A stretch of 64,000 nucleotides of DNA from Mesorhizobium sp. B2-4-3 (GTDB lineage: Bacteria; Pseudomonadota; Alphaproteobacteria; Rhizobiales; Rhizobiaceae): positions 62,001 through 126,000 of the forward strand of contig NZ_VFVL01000016.1 of the NCBI RefSeq assembly GCF_006442815.1. The letters run 5' to 3'. Within the stretch, counting starts at the first letter, position 1, and the number at the start of each line of letters is the position of its first letter. A program made the translations under genes and the position numbers. The notes below the pieces were generated by a model. It ran no database searches and was not told the DNA's origin. It saw only the letters and a list, made by a program, of their open reading frames with translations. Of the stretch, positions 55,142 to 63,702 are shown piece after piece.

Positions 55142-55525
55142 ATGCTGAAATACCTCGCCCCCAAGACGATCAAGCCGCCCTTCGCCCGCTACAGCCACGG
55201 CGTTGAAATACCCGCCGGAAAACGGCTTGTGCTGTGCTCCGGACAACTGGGCATCGGGGCTGACGACCATGTTCCCGAGGACGCCGGTGCCCAGGCCGAG
55301 CTCTGCTTCAAGAACATCGCCGCGATTCTGAGCGAAGCCGGGCTGACCTTGAACGACACCGTGCGCATCAACGCATTCGTCACCGACCGCGCGCACCTGC
55401 AGGCCTATATGGATGTCCGCAACCGCTTGTTTTCGGACCCGGCACCGGCCTCGACACTGATGATCGTTTCCGGCTTCGCGCGTCCGGAATTCAAGGTCGA
55501 GGTCGAAGTTCTGGCAGCAGGCTAG
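55142..55525 (+). CDS. Rid-family (YjgF/YER057c) protein lacking the RidA arginine
   Basis: The 127-residue product has the Rid fold: YSHGVEIPAGKRLVLCSGQL near the start and ASTLMIVSGFARPEFKVEVEV at the end. In true RidA an Arg in the C-terminal strand binds the carboxylate of enamine/imine substrates; here the aligned position reads PAST instead of PART, so that Arg appears to be missing. It may belong to the Rid4-7 subgroups, often found in catabolic clusters. AGGAGA lies five bases before the ATG. It precedes the creatininase-family gene by 60 bases and probably shares its transcript. Confidence 0.85.
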   Translation: MLKYLAPKTIKPPFARYSHGVEIPAGKRLVLCSGQLGIGADDHVPEDAGAQAELCFKNIAAILSEAGLTLNDTVRINAFVTDRAHLQAYMDVRNRLFSDPAPASTLMIVSGFARPEFKVEVEVLAAG

Positions 55526-55585
55526 CTGTTGCCGGGGATAGTCTTTAGACCTCAGGACGGACAGCAGACCATCGGGAGACGAAAA

Positions 55586-56383
55586 GTGACGACAAGACGT
55601 GTGTGGTGGGGCGACTACCGGACGACCGAATATGCCTCGATCGACGCCGAAGCGACCGTCGCCGTGCTGCCTGTGGCGGCGATCGAGCAGCACGGCCCGC
55701 ATCTGCCGGTCTCGACCGACACCTCGATCATGGTCGGCATGCTGGAGACGGTGATCGCGCGGCTGCCCGACGATCTCGACATCCGCATTCTGCCGGTGCA
55801 GGCGATCGGCAAGTCGAACGAGCACTTGCACGCGCCGGGAACGCTCACCTTGCCGGCCGCCACCTTAGTCGACGCCTGGACCGAACTAGGCCTGTCAGTC
55901 GCCCGCGCCGGGGTGAGGAAACTGATCATCGTCAATTCGCATGGCGGCAATGAAGAGATCATGGGCATCGTTTCGCGCGAATTGCGCGTGCGCGCCAAGA
56001 TGCTGTCGGTGAAGACGAGCTGGCAGCGTTTCGGCCGTCCGGCCGGCATGTACACCGAGCTCGAGGACCGTCACGGCATCCATGGCGGCGATGTCGAGAC
56101 CTCGCTGATGCTGCATTTCCGCCCTGATCTCGTCGACATGACCAAGGCGGATAACTTCGTCTCCAATGTCGCCCGCGCCGAAAAGGAATTCGCCCTGCTG
56201 CGCCACACCGGCACGCACGCCTTCGCCTGGATCGCCAGCGACCTCAACCCCAACGGCGTGGTCGGCGATGCTTCGATCGCCACGGCCGAGAAGGGCCGGC
56301 TGACGGCGGAAATGCAGGCCGACGGTTTTATCAACCTGGTCAGGGATGTACGCAAGGCGAAGCTTGCGGATTGGCTGTCGTAG
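55586..56383 (+). CDS. Creatininase-family amidohydrolase
   Basis: The 265-residue product begins at GTG 55586, seven bases after GGGAG. Metal and active-site motifs of the family are visible: EQHGPHLP with Glu34, His36 and His39, Asp45, the NSHGGN turn with His119, and HGGDVETS with Glu171, where creatininase usually has HAGEVETS. The family includes creatinine amidohydrolase, MftE-type peptidase and FAPy deformylase ArfB. Without a partner the substrate is open: creatinine, or a formylaminopyrimidine next to the NMT1/ThiY importer. It follows the Rid-family gene. Confidence 0.85.
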   Translation: MTTRRVWWGDYRTTEYASIDAEATVAVLPVAAIEQHGPHLPVSTDTSIMVGMLETVIARLPDDLDIRILPVQAIGKSNEHLHAPGTLTLPAATLVDAWTELGLSVARAGVRKLIIVNSHGGNEEIMGIVSRELRVRAKMLSVKTSWQRFGRPAGMYTELEDRHGIHGGDVETSLMLHFRPDLVDMTKADNFVSNVARAEKEFALLRHTGTHAFAWIASDLNPNGVVGDASIATAEKGRLTAEMQADGFINLVRDVRKAKLADWLS

Positions 56384-56396
56384 CGTCCGCTCTGAT

Positions 56397-56906
56397 CTAC
56401 GCTTCGATATCCAATTCGAAGGGTATTCCCTCGAACGCGTCGGCGCCGCGCCCGATCGCCTCGATCGCCGCGATCATGCGGCCGTCGCGCTGAAGCAACA
56501 TATCGGCGACGGCGATCAACCGTGGATTGGGTGTAGCCGTCGGCGAGAGGAAGCGCAGCGTCTTGGCCAGTTCCATCTCGTCGCGCTTCGGCGAAAGCGC
56601 CGCCGCGATGATGTAGGCCGATGCCGTCGAGCGGCTGACGCCGGCATAGCAATGCACCACCAGCGGCTTTGCCCGATCCCAGCGATAGGCGAAATCGAGC
56701 AAGGCCCGTACATGCTCCTCGCCGGGCATCGTCATGCCTTCCTGCGCCACGGCGATGTCATGCATGACGAGATGCAGGTGGTTTTCCGCCGCGATCGAGG
56801 CCGGGCGGACCACTTCGGTGCCGGCGGCGAGCAGCGACAACAACCGCTGAGCACCGGTCCTCGCCACGGTCTCGTCGACCTTCGACAGCGAACAGACGTG
56901 GATCAT
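56397..56906 (-). CDS. Dual-specificity/tyrosine phosphatase-like protein
   Basis: The 169-residue product has the phosphatase signature HCYAGVSRST with Cys86 nucleophile and Arg92, and the general acid region around HDI near residue 49. It is small and cytoplasmic. Relatives in rhizobia act on phosphotyrosine or on small phosphorylated molecules; none is characterised beside B12 genes. It converges on the creatininase gene (13 bases) and is separated from cobC by a palindromic repeat, so it may be expressed from the cobC promoter or on its own. Confidence 0.85.
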   Translation of the reverse strand: MIHVCSLSKVDETVARTGAQRLLSLLAAGTEVVRPASIAAENHLHLVMHDIAVAQEGMTMPGEEHVRALLDFAYRWDRAKPLVVHCYAGVSRSTASAYIIAAALSPKRDEMELAKTLRFLSPTATPNPRLIAVADMLLQRDGRMIAAIEAIGRGADAFEGIPFELDIEA

Positions 56907-56939
56907 TGTCCGAACTCCTTCGGCGCATCCTTGCGCCTA

Positions 56940-56988
56940 GAGCATGATGCCGAAAAGTGTGAAGCGGTTTTCGGGCGACATCATGCTC
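56940..56988. repeat. Rhizobial-type palindromic repeat overlapping the cobC end
   Basis: Outer arms GAGCATGATG and CATCATGCTC enclose inner CCGAAAA/TTTTCGG. It is closely related to the unit at 12079-12128. Its right arm contains the cobC stop codon. Confidence 0.72.
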
Positions 56989-58021
56989 TTTCTCTTTGAT
57001 TTTGGGCCCACGTGGCAAGGGCGCCTTCGAGGCGCTGCCATTCCGCCTCGCTGCCTGGCAGTCCGATGCGCAGAACCTGAAGCCGTTCAGCGAAGTGACG
57101 GACCAGCACGCCACGCTCGCCGAGCGCCGAAAACAGGCTTGGAGCATCGTTGAAAGACACATAGCGGAACAGTGAGGTGCCGCCGGAAATTGGCACACCG
57201 GACTTTCCAAGCAGCGCGTCGAGTCGTTTGACATCGGAGGCGAGACGTACCCGCATGTCCTCTTGCCATCCCGCATCCGACAGCGCGCGGATGCCATATT
57301 CGAGCGCCGGACCGGCCACCGCCCAGGGCCCCAGCTGCGCATCCAGCCGCTCGGCCGTCAGTTGATCCGCCAGCGCGAAGCCGAGCCTCACACCTGCGAG
57401 GCCGAAGAACTTGCCGAACGAGCGCAGCACGACGATACCGCCCACCCCGACATCGCCGGCCAGGCTTTGCTCGATCGGGCCGACATCCATGAACGCTTCG
57501 TCGACGACAAGCAGCCCGCCCCTGGCGCGAAGCCGCGCCGCGAGATCGAGCAGGCGGGCTTTTTCGATCACCCGCCCGTCAGGATTGTTGGGATTGACCA
57601 GCACCGCCAGGTCCGCCTCGCCCAGCGCATCGAAATCGCTGACCTCGGCAACCGCATGGCCGGCGATGGCCGCGACCCGGGCGTGTTCGGCATAGGTCGG
57701 ACCGAGCACCAGTGCCTTGCCGGGTCGCACCAATGACGCCACGCGCGGCAGGAGAATCTGCGTGCCGGGCGCCGCCGCCACATGTGCCGCTGACGGCGCG
57801 CCATAGGCCGAAGCCGCAATTTCGGCCAAATCACGCAGTTGTCCTGCCTCCGGCAATCGGGACAGGGCGGTGGCGGGCAGGTCGAAAAGCGGATAGGAGT
57901 GCGGATTGATACCTGTCGAGAGGTCCACGAAAGGTTGTGGTGCATGAGGAAAAAGCGCGCTTGCCCGGCCAAGGCTGCCGCCATGATCAACCGCTGCAAT
58001 CGCTCCGCTTAGAAGCTTCAT
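56981..58021 (-). CDS. cobC: Threonine-phosphate decarboxylase CobC (aerobic B12 pathway)
   Basis: The 346-residue PLP enzyme makes (R)-1-amino-2-propanol phosphate, the linker for the nucleotide loop of cobalamin. Visible are the typical opening DHGGSLGRASALFPHAPQPF, STGINPHSYPLFDLP, LVNPNNPDGRVIE, LVVDEAFMD, and the Schiff-base Lys in LRSFGKFFGLAGVRLGF. The name follows Pseudomonas denitrificans nomenclature. The final codons and the stop lie in a palindromic repeat. Its ATG shares two bases with the divergent cobD ATG. Confidence 0.93.
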   Translation of the reverse strand: MKLLSGAIAAVDHGGSLGRASALFPHAPQPFVDLSTGINPHSYPLFDLPATALSRLPEAGQLRDLAEIAASAYGAPSAAHVAAAPGTQILLPRVASLVRPGKALVLGPTYAEHARVAAIAGHAVAEVSDFDALGEADLAVLVNPNNPDGRVIEKARLLDLAARLRARGGLLVVDEAFMDVGPIEQSLAGDVGVGGIVVLRSFGKFFGLAGVRLGFALADQLTAERLDAQLGPWAVAGPALEYGIRALSDAGWQEDMRVRLASDVKRLDALLGKSGVPISGGTSLFRYVSFNDAPSLFSALGERGVLVRHFAERLQVLRIGLPGSEAEWQRLEGALATWAQNQRERA

Positions 58022-59027
58022 GTCAATCCTGATCGCTTTCCTGTCACTCGCCGTCGAACGCGCCCTCGGCTATCCGGACTGGCTGTTCAACGTTGTCGGC
58101 CATCCAGTCACCTGGATCGGCAGGCTGATATCCTTTCTCGATCGCCGGCTCAACCGCGCGACGGATTCCGACGAATTGCGTCGCCGCCGCGGCGCCCAGG
58201 CCTTGCTCGTCATTTTGCTGGTGCCCGGCCTGATCGGCCTGGCGCTGCATGTCCTGCTCTGGATCATGTTCCCCACGGGCCTCGTCATTGCCGCGATCCT
58301 CGGCTCCACGCTGCTGTCGCAGAAAAGCCTTGCCGAGCATGTCGAGGAGGTTGCCGACGCGCTGGAGACCGGCGGCCTGACGCTCGGCCGCATCGCCGTC
58401 TCACGCATCGTCGGCCGCGATCCCGAAAAGCTCGACAAAGCGGGCGTCGCGCGCGCCGCGATCGAAAGCCTGGCCGAGAATTTCTCCGACGGCATCGTCG
58501 CACCCGCCTTCTGGACCGGCATCGGCGGACTTGGCGGCGGCGCGGCCTACAAGGCCGCCAACACCGCCGATTCGATGATCGGCCACCGGACGCCGCAATA
58601 TGAGGCCTTCGGCCGGGCCGCCGCCCGCTTCGACGATCTGGTCAACCTGCCCGCGTCGCGGCTCACCGGCCTGCTCATCGTGCTGGCGGCCTTTCTTGTC
58701 CCCGGCACCAATCCGCACGCCGCCTGGCAGGTCATGCGGCGCGACGCCAGCAAACACCGCTCGCCCAATGCCGGCTGGCCGGAGGCGGCGATGGCCGGTG
58801 CGCTCGGGCTGTCCCTCGCCGGACCGCGCAGCTATGGCGGCGAGGTCGTCGAGGACGCCTTCATGGGCGAAGGCGGCCGGCGCGAGGCCGAAAGCACCGA
58901 CATCCGCCAGGCGCTGAAGCTCTATCGCGTGGCCGACTGGCTGCTGCTCGGCCTGTTCGCGACCCTGTCGGCGGTCGTGATCTACCTGACCATCCAGATC
59001 AGCGGCCAAGGCGTCGGCACGCTTTAG
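58020..59027 (+). CDS. cobD: Adenosylcobinamide-phosphate synthase CobD (CbiB)
   Basis: The 335-residue membrane protein attaches aminopropanol phosphate to adenosylcobyric acid. It has about four to five membrane helices and the family motifs AVERALGYPDWLFNVVGHPV, ESLAENFSDGIVAPAFW, KAANTADSMIGHRT and ASRLTGLLIVL. Its ATG at 58020 overlaps that of cobC on the other strand, so promoters must lie inside the opposite genes. Its stop overlaps the cobO stop by 4 bp tail to tail. Confidence 0.95.
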   Translation: MSILIAFLSLAVERALGYPDWLFNVVGHPVTWIGRLISFLDRRLNRATDSDELRRRRGAQALLVILLVPGLIGLALHVLLWIMFPTGLVIAAILGSTLLSQKSLAEHVEEVADALETGGLTLGRIAVSRIVGRDPEKLDKAGVARAAIESLAENFSDGIVAPAFWTGIGGLGGGAAYKAANTADSMIGHRTPQYEAFGRAAARFDDLVNLPASRLTGLLIVLAAFLVPGTNPHAAWQVMRRDASKHRSPNAGWPEAAMAGALGLSLAGPRSYGGEVVEDAFMGEGGRREAESTDIRQALKLYRVADWLLLGLFATLSAVVIYLTIQISGQGVGTL

Positions 59028-59653
59028 AACTCAATTCCCTGCTGCGCCTTCACGCCGGCGGAGAAATGGTGCTTGGTCAGCCCCATTTCGGTGACGAGGT
59101 CGGCCGCCTCGACGAGCAGCGGCTTGGCGTTGCGGCCGGTGACGATGACATGCAGGTCGCCCCGCCGCGCCTTCAGGGTCGCGACCACTTTCTCCAGGTC
59201 GAGATAGTCGTAGCGCAGCGCGATGTTGAGCTCGTCGAGCACCACGAGGCTTATCGACGGATCGGTCATCAGCTCGAGCGCCTTGGCCCAGGCGGCCTCG
59301 GCGGCGGCGATGTCGCGCTTGAGATCCTGGGTTTCCCAAGTGAACCCCTCGCCCATCGCGTGCCAGACGACGCGGTCGCCGAAAGCGGCGAAGGCGTCTT
59401 TCTCGCCGGTATGCCATTTCCCCTTGATGAACTGAACGACGCCGACGCGCTTGCCATAGCCCAGCATCCTCAGCGCCAAGCCGAACGCCGCCGTGGTCTT
59501 GCCCTTGCCCGGCCCGGTGTTGACGATCAGCAGCCCCTTCTCGATCGTCTTGCCGGCCACCTCGGCGTCCTGCACCGCCTTGCGCTTGGCCATCTTGGCG
59601 CGATGGCGCTCGGCATTCTTTTCCTCGATGGGCTTGTCTTCGATTTCAGCCAT
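59024..59653 (-). CDS. cobO: Cob(I)yrinic acid a,c-diamide adenosyltransferase CobO
   Basis: The 209-residue product has the CobA/CobO P-loop NTGPGKGKTTAAFGLALR and the FIKGKWHTGEKDAF segment, then LVVLDELNIALRYDYLD. It adds the adenosyl group to Co(I). The N-terminal 35 residues are charged and typical of the alphaproteobacterial form. It follows cobP by 1 base on the same strand, so both form one transcript. Confidence 0.95.
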   Translation of the reverse strand: MAEIEDKPIEEKNAERHRAKMAKRKAVQDAEVAGKTIEKGLLIVNTGPGKGKTTAAFGLALRMLGYGKRVGVVQFIKGKWHTGEKDAFAAFGDRVVWHAMGEGFTWETQDLKRDIAAAEAAWAKALELMTDPSISLVVLDELNIALRYDYLDLEKVVATLKARRGDLHVIVTGRNAKPLLVEAADLVTEMGLTKHHFSAGVKAQQGIEF

Positions 59654-59654
59654 G

Positions 59655-60194
59655 TCATTTCACCTTGAGCGGCAGCCCCGCCACTATCATGAGAACGCTG
59701 TCGGCAGCGGCCGCGACCTGCTGGTTGAGCCGGCCGGCGGCATCGCGGAACCGGCGCGCCAGCGCGTTGTCCGGCACGATGCCGAGGCCGACTTCATTGG
59801 AAACCACGAACCACGGCCCGCGCGGCCGTGACAGCACATCCGCCAGACGCCGGCATTCGGCCTCGACATCATGTTCGGCCAGCATGTGATTGGTGAGCCA
59901 CAGCGTCAGGCAATCGATCAGCACCGGCTGATGATCCGGCAAGGCCTCGATTGCGCCGGTGAGGTCGAGCGGCGCATCGACAGTGACCCAGCCTTGACCG
60001 CGCCGCGACCGATGCAGCGCGATGCGCTCGCGCATCTCGTCGTCATAGGCCTGCGCGGTGGCGATGTACGTCCAAGGCGATGGATGGGCGATCGTCAGGC
60101 TCTCGGCATGAGAACTCTTTCCCGAGCGCGCGCCGCCGAGGACGAAAGTCAGTTTCCGATTGGAAGCTGCGCTCGCGGCTGTCGCGCCGGTCAT
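59655..60194 (-). CDS. cobP: Adenosylcobinamide kinase/guanylyltransferase CobP (CobU)
   Basis: The 179-residue product has the P-loop GGARSGKSSHAE and the motifs YIATAQAYDDEMRERIALH and VSNEVGLGIVP of the bifunctional kinase/GTP transferase that activates adenosylcobinamide for nucleotide-loop assembly. The first ~12 residues are an Ala/Ser-rich leader. Upstream to 60316 I looked for a cobalamin riboswitch core or B12 box on the minus strand and saw none. cobO follows at once. Confidence 0.94.
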   Translation of the reverse strand: MTGATAASAASNRKLTFVLGGARSGKSSHAESLTIAHPSPWTYIATAQAYDDEMRERIALHRSRRGQGWVTVDAPLDLTGAIEALPDHQPVLIDCLTLWLTNHMLAEHDVEAECRRLADVLSRPRGPWFVVSNEVGLGIVPDNALARRFRDAAGRLNQQVAAAADSVLMIVAGLPLKVK

Positions 60195-60316
60195 TGCCTG
60201 CCTTCACCGTTGGATGAATATTGTCGTGGCCATCAGGCCGACGGCGCGACTTTAGGCAGAAGCCCTCGGGCCGGCAAACCAAATTCCGCCACCGCCCGGC
60301 GCGATTGCGGCACAGG

Positions 60317-61012
60317 TCACGATTGCTGCGAGGCGGCGATCCGCGCCGCGACGAGCTGCTGCAACCGCCACAAATGCGCATCGTGGATGCCGCGCTGCTC
60401 GAGATTCTTCACCGTGTTGTAGAGATAGTCGGCGCCCGAACCCCAATGGCCGCAGGAGGTCGCCAGCCTTTCGACAACCGCCTCCTCGCTCAACGGGCCG
60501 GCATAGGTGGTGCCCTGGCGGTTGATGACGAAGGCCAGCGCCCGCAGCGGGCCGCCATCGCTCGTCATATTGAGCAGGCGCGGATGGTAGCTGGTCGGCT
60601 TCAGCGTCACCTCGCGCCGTAGGATCTTGTCGAGTTGCTCTCGCCTGTCGCCGTCGCCGAGCCGAAAGGCGACACCCCTGCACTGCCCGCCGCGGTCCAG
60701 CGCCATCATCAGGCCCGGGCTTTCCTTGGTCCCCCGCCAGCGCGTCATGTTCATGCAGAAGGATCTATGCCAGCCGCGCAGCAGGGCCACCCGCTCCTCG
60801 ACATGCTCGATCTCGGGCTTCCAGATCAGCGAGCCATAGCCAAACAGCCAGAGCGGTTCGGTGGCTGGAAGCTGAGCCTCCAGCATGCGCGCCATTGCGT
60901 CATAATCGGCGTCATCCAGATGCGCGGCATCGGGATCAGGTCCCGCATCCTCGACCGTGCGAAAGCAGCGGGCGACCAGTTCCTCGGTAAGCGACATGGT
61001 TCTTGGCAGCAT
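60317..61012 (-). CDS. chaC: ChaC-type gamma-glutamylcyclotransferase
   Basis: The 231-residue product has the GGCT-fold motif FGYGSLIW at residues 57-64, RGWHRSFCMNMTRWRGTKES with the catalytic-type Glu97, and later GTTYAGPLSEEAVVERLA and SGADYLYNTVKNLEQ. Family members split glutathione into 5-oxoproline and Cys-Gly. AAGG eight bases before the ATG at 61012 decides the start; the ATG at 60997 is an alternative. It is divergent from the Rieske oxygenase gene, 103 bases apart. Confidence 0.9.
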   Translation of the reverse strand: MLPRTMSLTEELVARCFRTVEDAGPDPDAAHLDDADYDAMARMLEAQLPATEPLWLFGYGSLIWKPEIEHVEERVALLRGWHRSFCMNMTRWRGTKESPGLMMALDRGGQCRGVAFRLGDGDRREQLDKILRREVTLKPTSYHPRLLNMTSDGGPLRALAFVINRQGTTYAGPLSEEAVVERLATSCGHWGSGADYLYNTVKNLEQRGIHDAHLWRLQQLVAARIAASQQS

Positions 61013-61115
61013 GCGTTCGACCTTAAGGTCCTCGCGTGGCCGCCACAATGCGCGGAGCCGGCAATTGACAACAGCTTTGCCCGGGTGTCGGCTGTCGCCA
61101 GCCAGGGAGATGCCG

Positions 61116-62306
61116 ATGCAGCCCAATCCAAGCGATCGCGACCCTTACAACGGCCTGACCAGCCTGCAGCCGACCTTGCCGTCGGCGGCCTATTGGGACG
61201 CCGACGCCTACCGGCGCGATCTGGACGCCATCTGGTACCGAAGCTGGCTGATGGTCTGCCGCGAGGCCGATCTCGCCGAGCCCCTCGCCTTCCGTACGAT
61301 CCGCGTCGGCAGCCAGCAGATCGTCGTGCTGCGCGACGAGACCGGTTCCTTGCGCGCCTTCCACAACACCTGCCGGCATCGCGGCTCGCAGCTTTGCCAG
61401 GAAAGCGCCGGGCGGCTGAAGGCCAGGCTGCTGACCTGCCCCTACCACGCATGGTCCTATTCGCTGCGCGGCGATCTCGTGCGCGTGCCGTCGAAATCTT
61501 TGCCCGACGGCTTCGACAAGGCCGATTATCCGCTCTACCGTGTGGCGATCTCGCTCTGGCGCGGCTTCGTCTTCATCAACCTCGCCGAGGACCCCGAGGG
61601 CTCGGTGGAAACCTCCTTCGATCGCGCCTCCGCCGACCTTTCCAACTGGCCGCTGGAAACGCTCGTCACCGGCCATCGGCTGACCAAGGTGATGAATTGC
61701 AACTGGAAGATCTTCTGGGAAAATTTCAACGAATGCCTGCACTGCCCGGGCGTGCACAAGGATCTGTCGCGGCTGGTGCCGATCTATGGCCGCGGCCTGA
61801 TGGCAAGGCATGACGATCCCGAATGGTCGCGCCATGCCGACAATGACGATCCGGAATTCTCCGGCCGCCTGCGCGCCGGCGCCGAAACCTGGTCTAAGGA
61901 CGGCCATGTGCACGGCCCGGTCTTTTCCGGCCTGACCCCGGCCGAGCGCGCCGCCGGCCAGACCTACGCCACCTCGCTGCCCTCGATGTTCATCGTCGGC
62001 CATGTCGACTACATGCGCACAGTGCGGCTCTCCCCGCTCGGTCCCGAGCAGACCGAGCTCACCGCCGAATGGCTGTTCGCGCCGGATGCGCTGGGAAAGA
62101 CCGATATCGGCAACATCGTCGCCTTCGGCACCCAGGTGCTGGAGGAAGACGCCGCGATCTGCGAGATCAACCAGAAAGGCCTGCGCTCGATGCGCCACGA
62201 GGCCGGCGTGCTGATGCCGGAAGAATACGACCTGCACCGCTTCCACGATTGGGTGCGCGGCCGTCACGCGGCGTTCAAAACGCCTTCGGCAGATAGCGCC
62301 AGGTGA
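61116..62306 (+). CDS. Rieske oxygenase of the quaternary-ammonium type, catalytic subunit
   Basis: The 396-residue product has a Rieske [2Fe-2S] site (Cys86, His88, Cys108, His111; CRHRG and CPYHAW) and a mononuclear iron site in NWKIFWENFNECLHCPGVH, with His209 and His214. The bridging residue between the centres is Glu206 in a NECxHC context. As I recall, that feature marks carnitine, glycine betaine and stachydrine oxygenases (CntA, GbcA, Stc2), whereas aromatic-ring enzymes use Asp. So an N-demethylating betaine oxygenase is likely. No reductase gene is adjacent. AGGGAG at 61104-61109 fits the ATG at 61116, not that at 61110. The 3' end overlaps the convergent MFS gene by 32 bp. Confidence 0.86.
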   Translation: MQPNPSDRDPYNGLTSLQPTLPSAAYWDADAYRRDLDAIWYRSWLMVCREADLAEPLAFRTIRVGSQQIVVLRDETGSLRAFHNTCRHRGSQLCQESAGRLKARLLTCPYHAWSYSLRGDLVRVPSKSLPDGFDKADYPLYRVAISLWRGFVFINLAEDPEGSVETSFDRASADLSNWPLETLVTGHRLTKVMNCNWKIFWENFNECLHCPGVHKDLSRLVPIYGRGLMARHDDPEWSRHADNDDPEFSGRLRAGAETWSKDGHVHGPVFSGLTPAERAAGQTYATSLPSMFIVGHVDYMRTVRLSPLGPEQTELTAEWLFAPDALGKTDIGNIVAFGTQVLEEDAAICEINQKGLRSMRHEAGVLMPEEYDLHRFHDWVRGRHAAFKTPSADSAR

Positions 62307-63474
62307 CGAAGCCGCAGAAGGCGGCCAGGATGCCGAGCGTGACGAACACCGAGCCGAGGCCGAAGAAGGCGAGCACCACCGAATAGACCAGCGGCGGCGT
62401 CAGCTCGGAGAAGTCGAGATAGGTGCGGTAGACCGCCGCCATCTGCGCTCTTTCATAAGTGCGCACCGAGCGCATGAAGGCGGTCGAGCCAAGCGCGTCG
62501 AGCGCGATGGTGAAGAGCGCGCCACCCAGCAGCAGCGCGGCCGTGAGCAGCGGCGCTGCCTCGCCGACGCCGCCTGCCGCAAACAGCATGGCGGCCATGG
62601 CGAAATAGGCGAAGGTCATGACCCGCCTTCCGCCGAGCCGCTTGCCGGCCCTGCCCCAGAAGATCGCCACGAAGAGAAGCGCGTTGCCCGCCGAAACCAG
62701 CAGTCCGCCGGCGAGCTCGCCCTGGCCGGTGATCACCATGAACAACGGGCCGTAGACGAAGAACGTCGTCCAGAAGCAGGAGCGGCCGAAGGCGATCAGC
62801 CAGGCAAGCCTGAGCCTCGGCTGCTTCACGAAGCGGCCGATATTGGCGAGCGGATTGGCCGGGCGCGACTTGCCGGGCCGGATCGACTGGTTGTCGGTCA
62901 GCCGGTAGAACCAGAACAGGCAAAGCAGCGCGAACGCGAACACCACGACCGCGCCATGCGCGGCATAGATGCCGAAATGCGTGTAGAGGAAGATGCCCAG
63001 CGTCGGCCCGCCCGTCCAGGCGAACATCGACCAGGCCATGCGCAGCGATTCCGCCTGCATGAAGTCGGTCTTGCGGATGTGGTCCATGATGTAGAGGTTG
63101 AGCGTGATCGACAGCGCGCTCGCCCCCATGACGCGGCAAAGCATGCCGGCGATCTGTCCGGGCAGCGTGTGGGTGACGAAGAAAGCGGAGCCGATCGCCA
63201 GCAGCACGCAGCCGGCCGTGTAGACCCAGCGCCGCGCGAAGCGGCGGATCAGCATCGGCATGAACAGCGTGACCGAAAGGCCCATCAAGGACACGACGGT
63301 GTAGAGGATCGAGACGATCCGCTCATTGTGCAGGATCTCGTAGGCCTGGATCGGGATCACGCTGGAGATGCTGGCGCGAGCGAAGGATTCCACCGCATAG
63401 AGCGAGGCGAAGGTGCGCGCATCCGCCGGCCGCAGGGCCGGAAGCCAGATCGGATGGCGCACATGGGTGGACAT
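62275..63474 (-). CDS. MFS transporter
   Basis: The 399-residue product has about twelve membrane helices and a charged IRKTDFMQAESLRMAWSMF loop. The N-terminal half reads SLYAVESFARASISSVIPI and VSLMGLSVTLFMPMLIRRFARR, an MFS motif-A-like turn. GGAGG four to five bases before the ATG at 63474 supports this start over an in-frame ATG ten codons upstream. It converges on and overlaps the Rieske gene, an arrangement that may reflect related function, for example uptake of the oxygenase substrate, but the substrate is unknown. Confidence 0.85.
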   Translation of the reverse strand: MSTHVRHPIWLPALRPADARTFASLYAVESFARASISSVIPIQAYEILHNERIVSILYTVVSLMGLSVTLFMPMLIRRFARRWVYTAGCVLLAIGSAFFVTHTLPGQIAGMLCRVMGASALSITLNLYIMDHIRKTDFMQAESLRMAWSMFAWTGGPTLGIFLYTHFGIYAAHGAVVVFAFALLCLFWFYRLTDNQSIRPGKSRPANPLANIGRFVKQPRLRLAWLIAFGRSCFWTTFFVYGPLFMVITGQGELAGGLLVSAGNALLFVAIFWGRAGKRLGGRRVMTFAYFAMAAMLFAAGGVGEAAPLLTAALLLGGALFTIALDALGSTAFMRSVRTYERAQMAAVYRTYLDFSELTPPLVYSVVLAFFGLGSVFVTLGILAAFCGFVTWRYLPKAF

Positions 63475-63702
63475 CGGCCCTCCGGGACGTGAATCACCGC
63501 TCAAATCTGGCCGGGCCAGTTGCCGGCCAGTAACAGGAAACCGACCCCCAGGGGTCGAAAAGCGAAGCCTGCCAAAGGCTTTCCGGCGCTGGCCTAAAGC
63601 GAAATTTCATGGCTGTCATAAGACGCATTGATGGCCGCCTGCTTCTGTCGTCGGCTTGAACCGTGATAGTCGTTTGAGACGACTGAATCGGATTGCCAGA
63701 CG

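Noticed and set aside
60195..60316. Possible cobalamin riboswitch before cobP
   Set aside because: No B12-box-like segment or conserved core was visible on the minus strand; a covariance-model search would be decisive.
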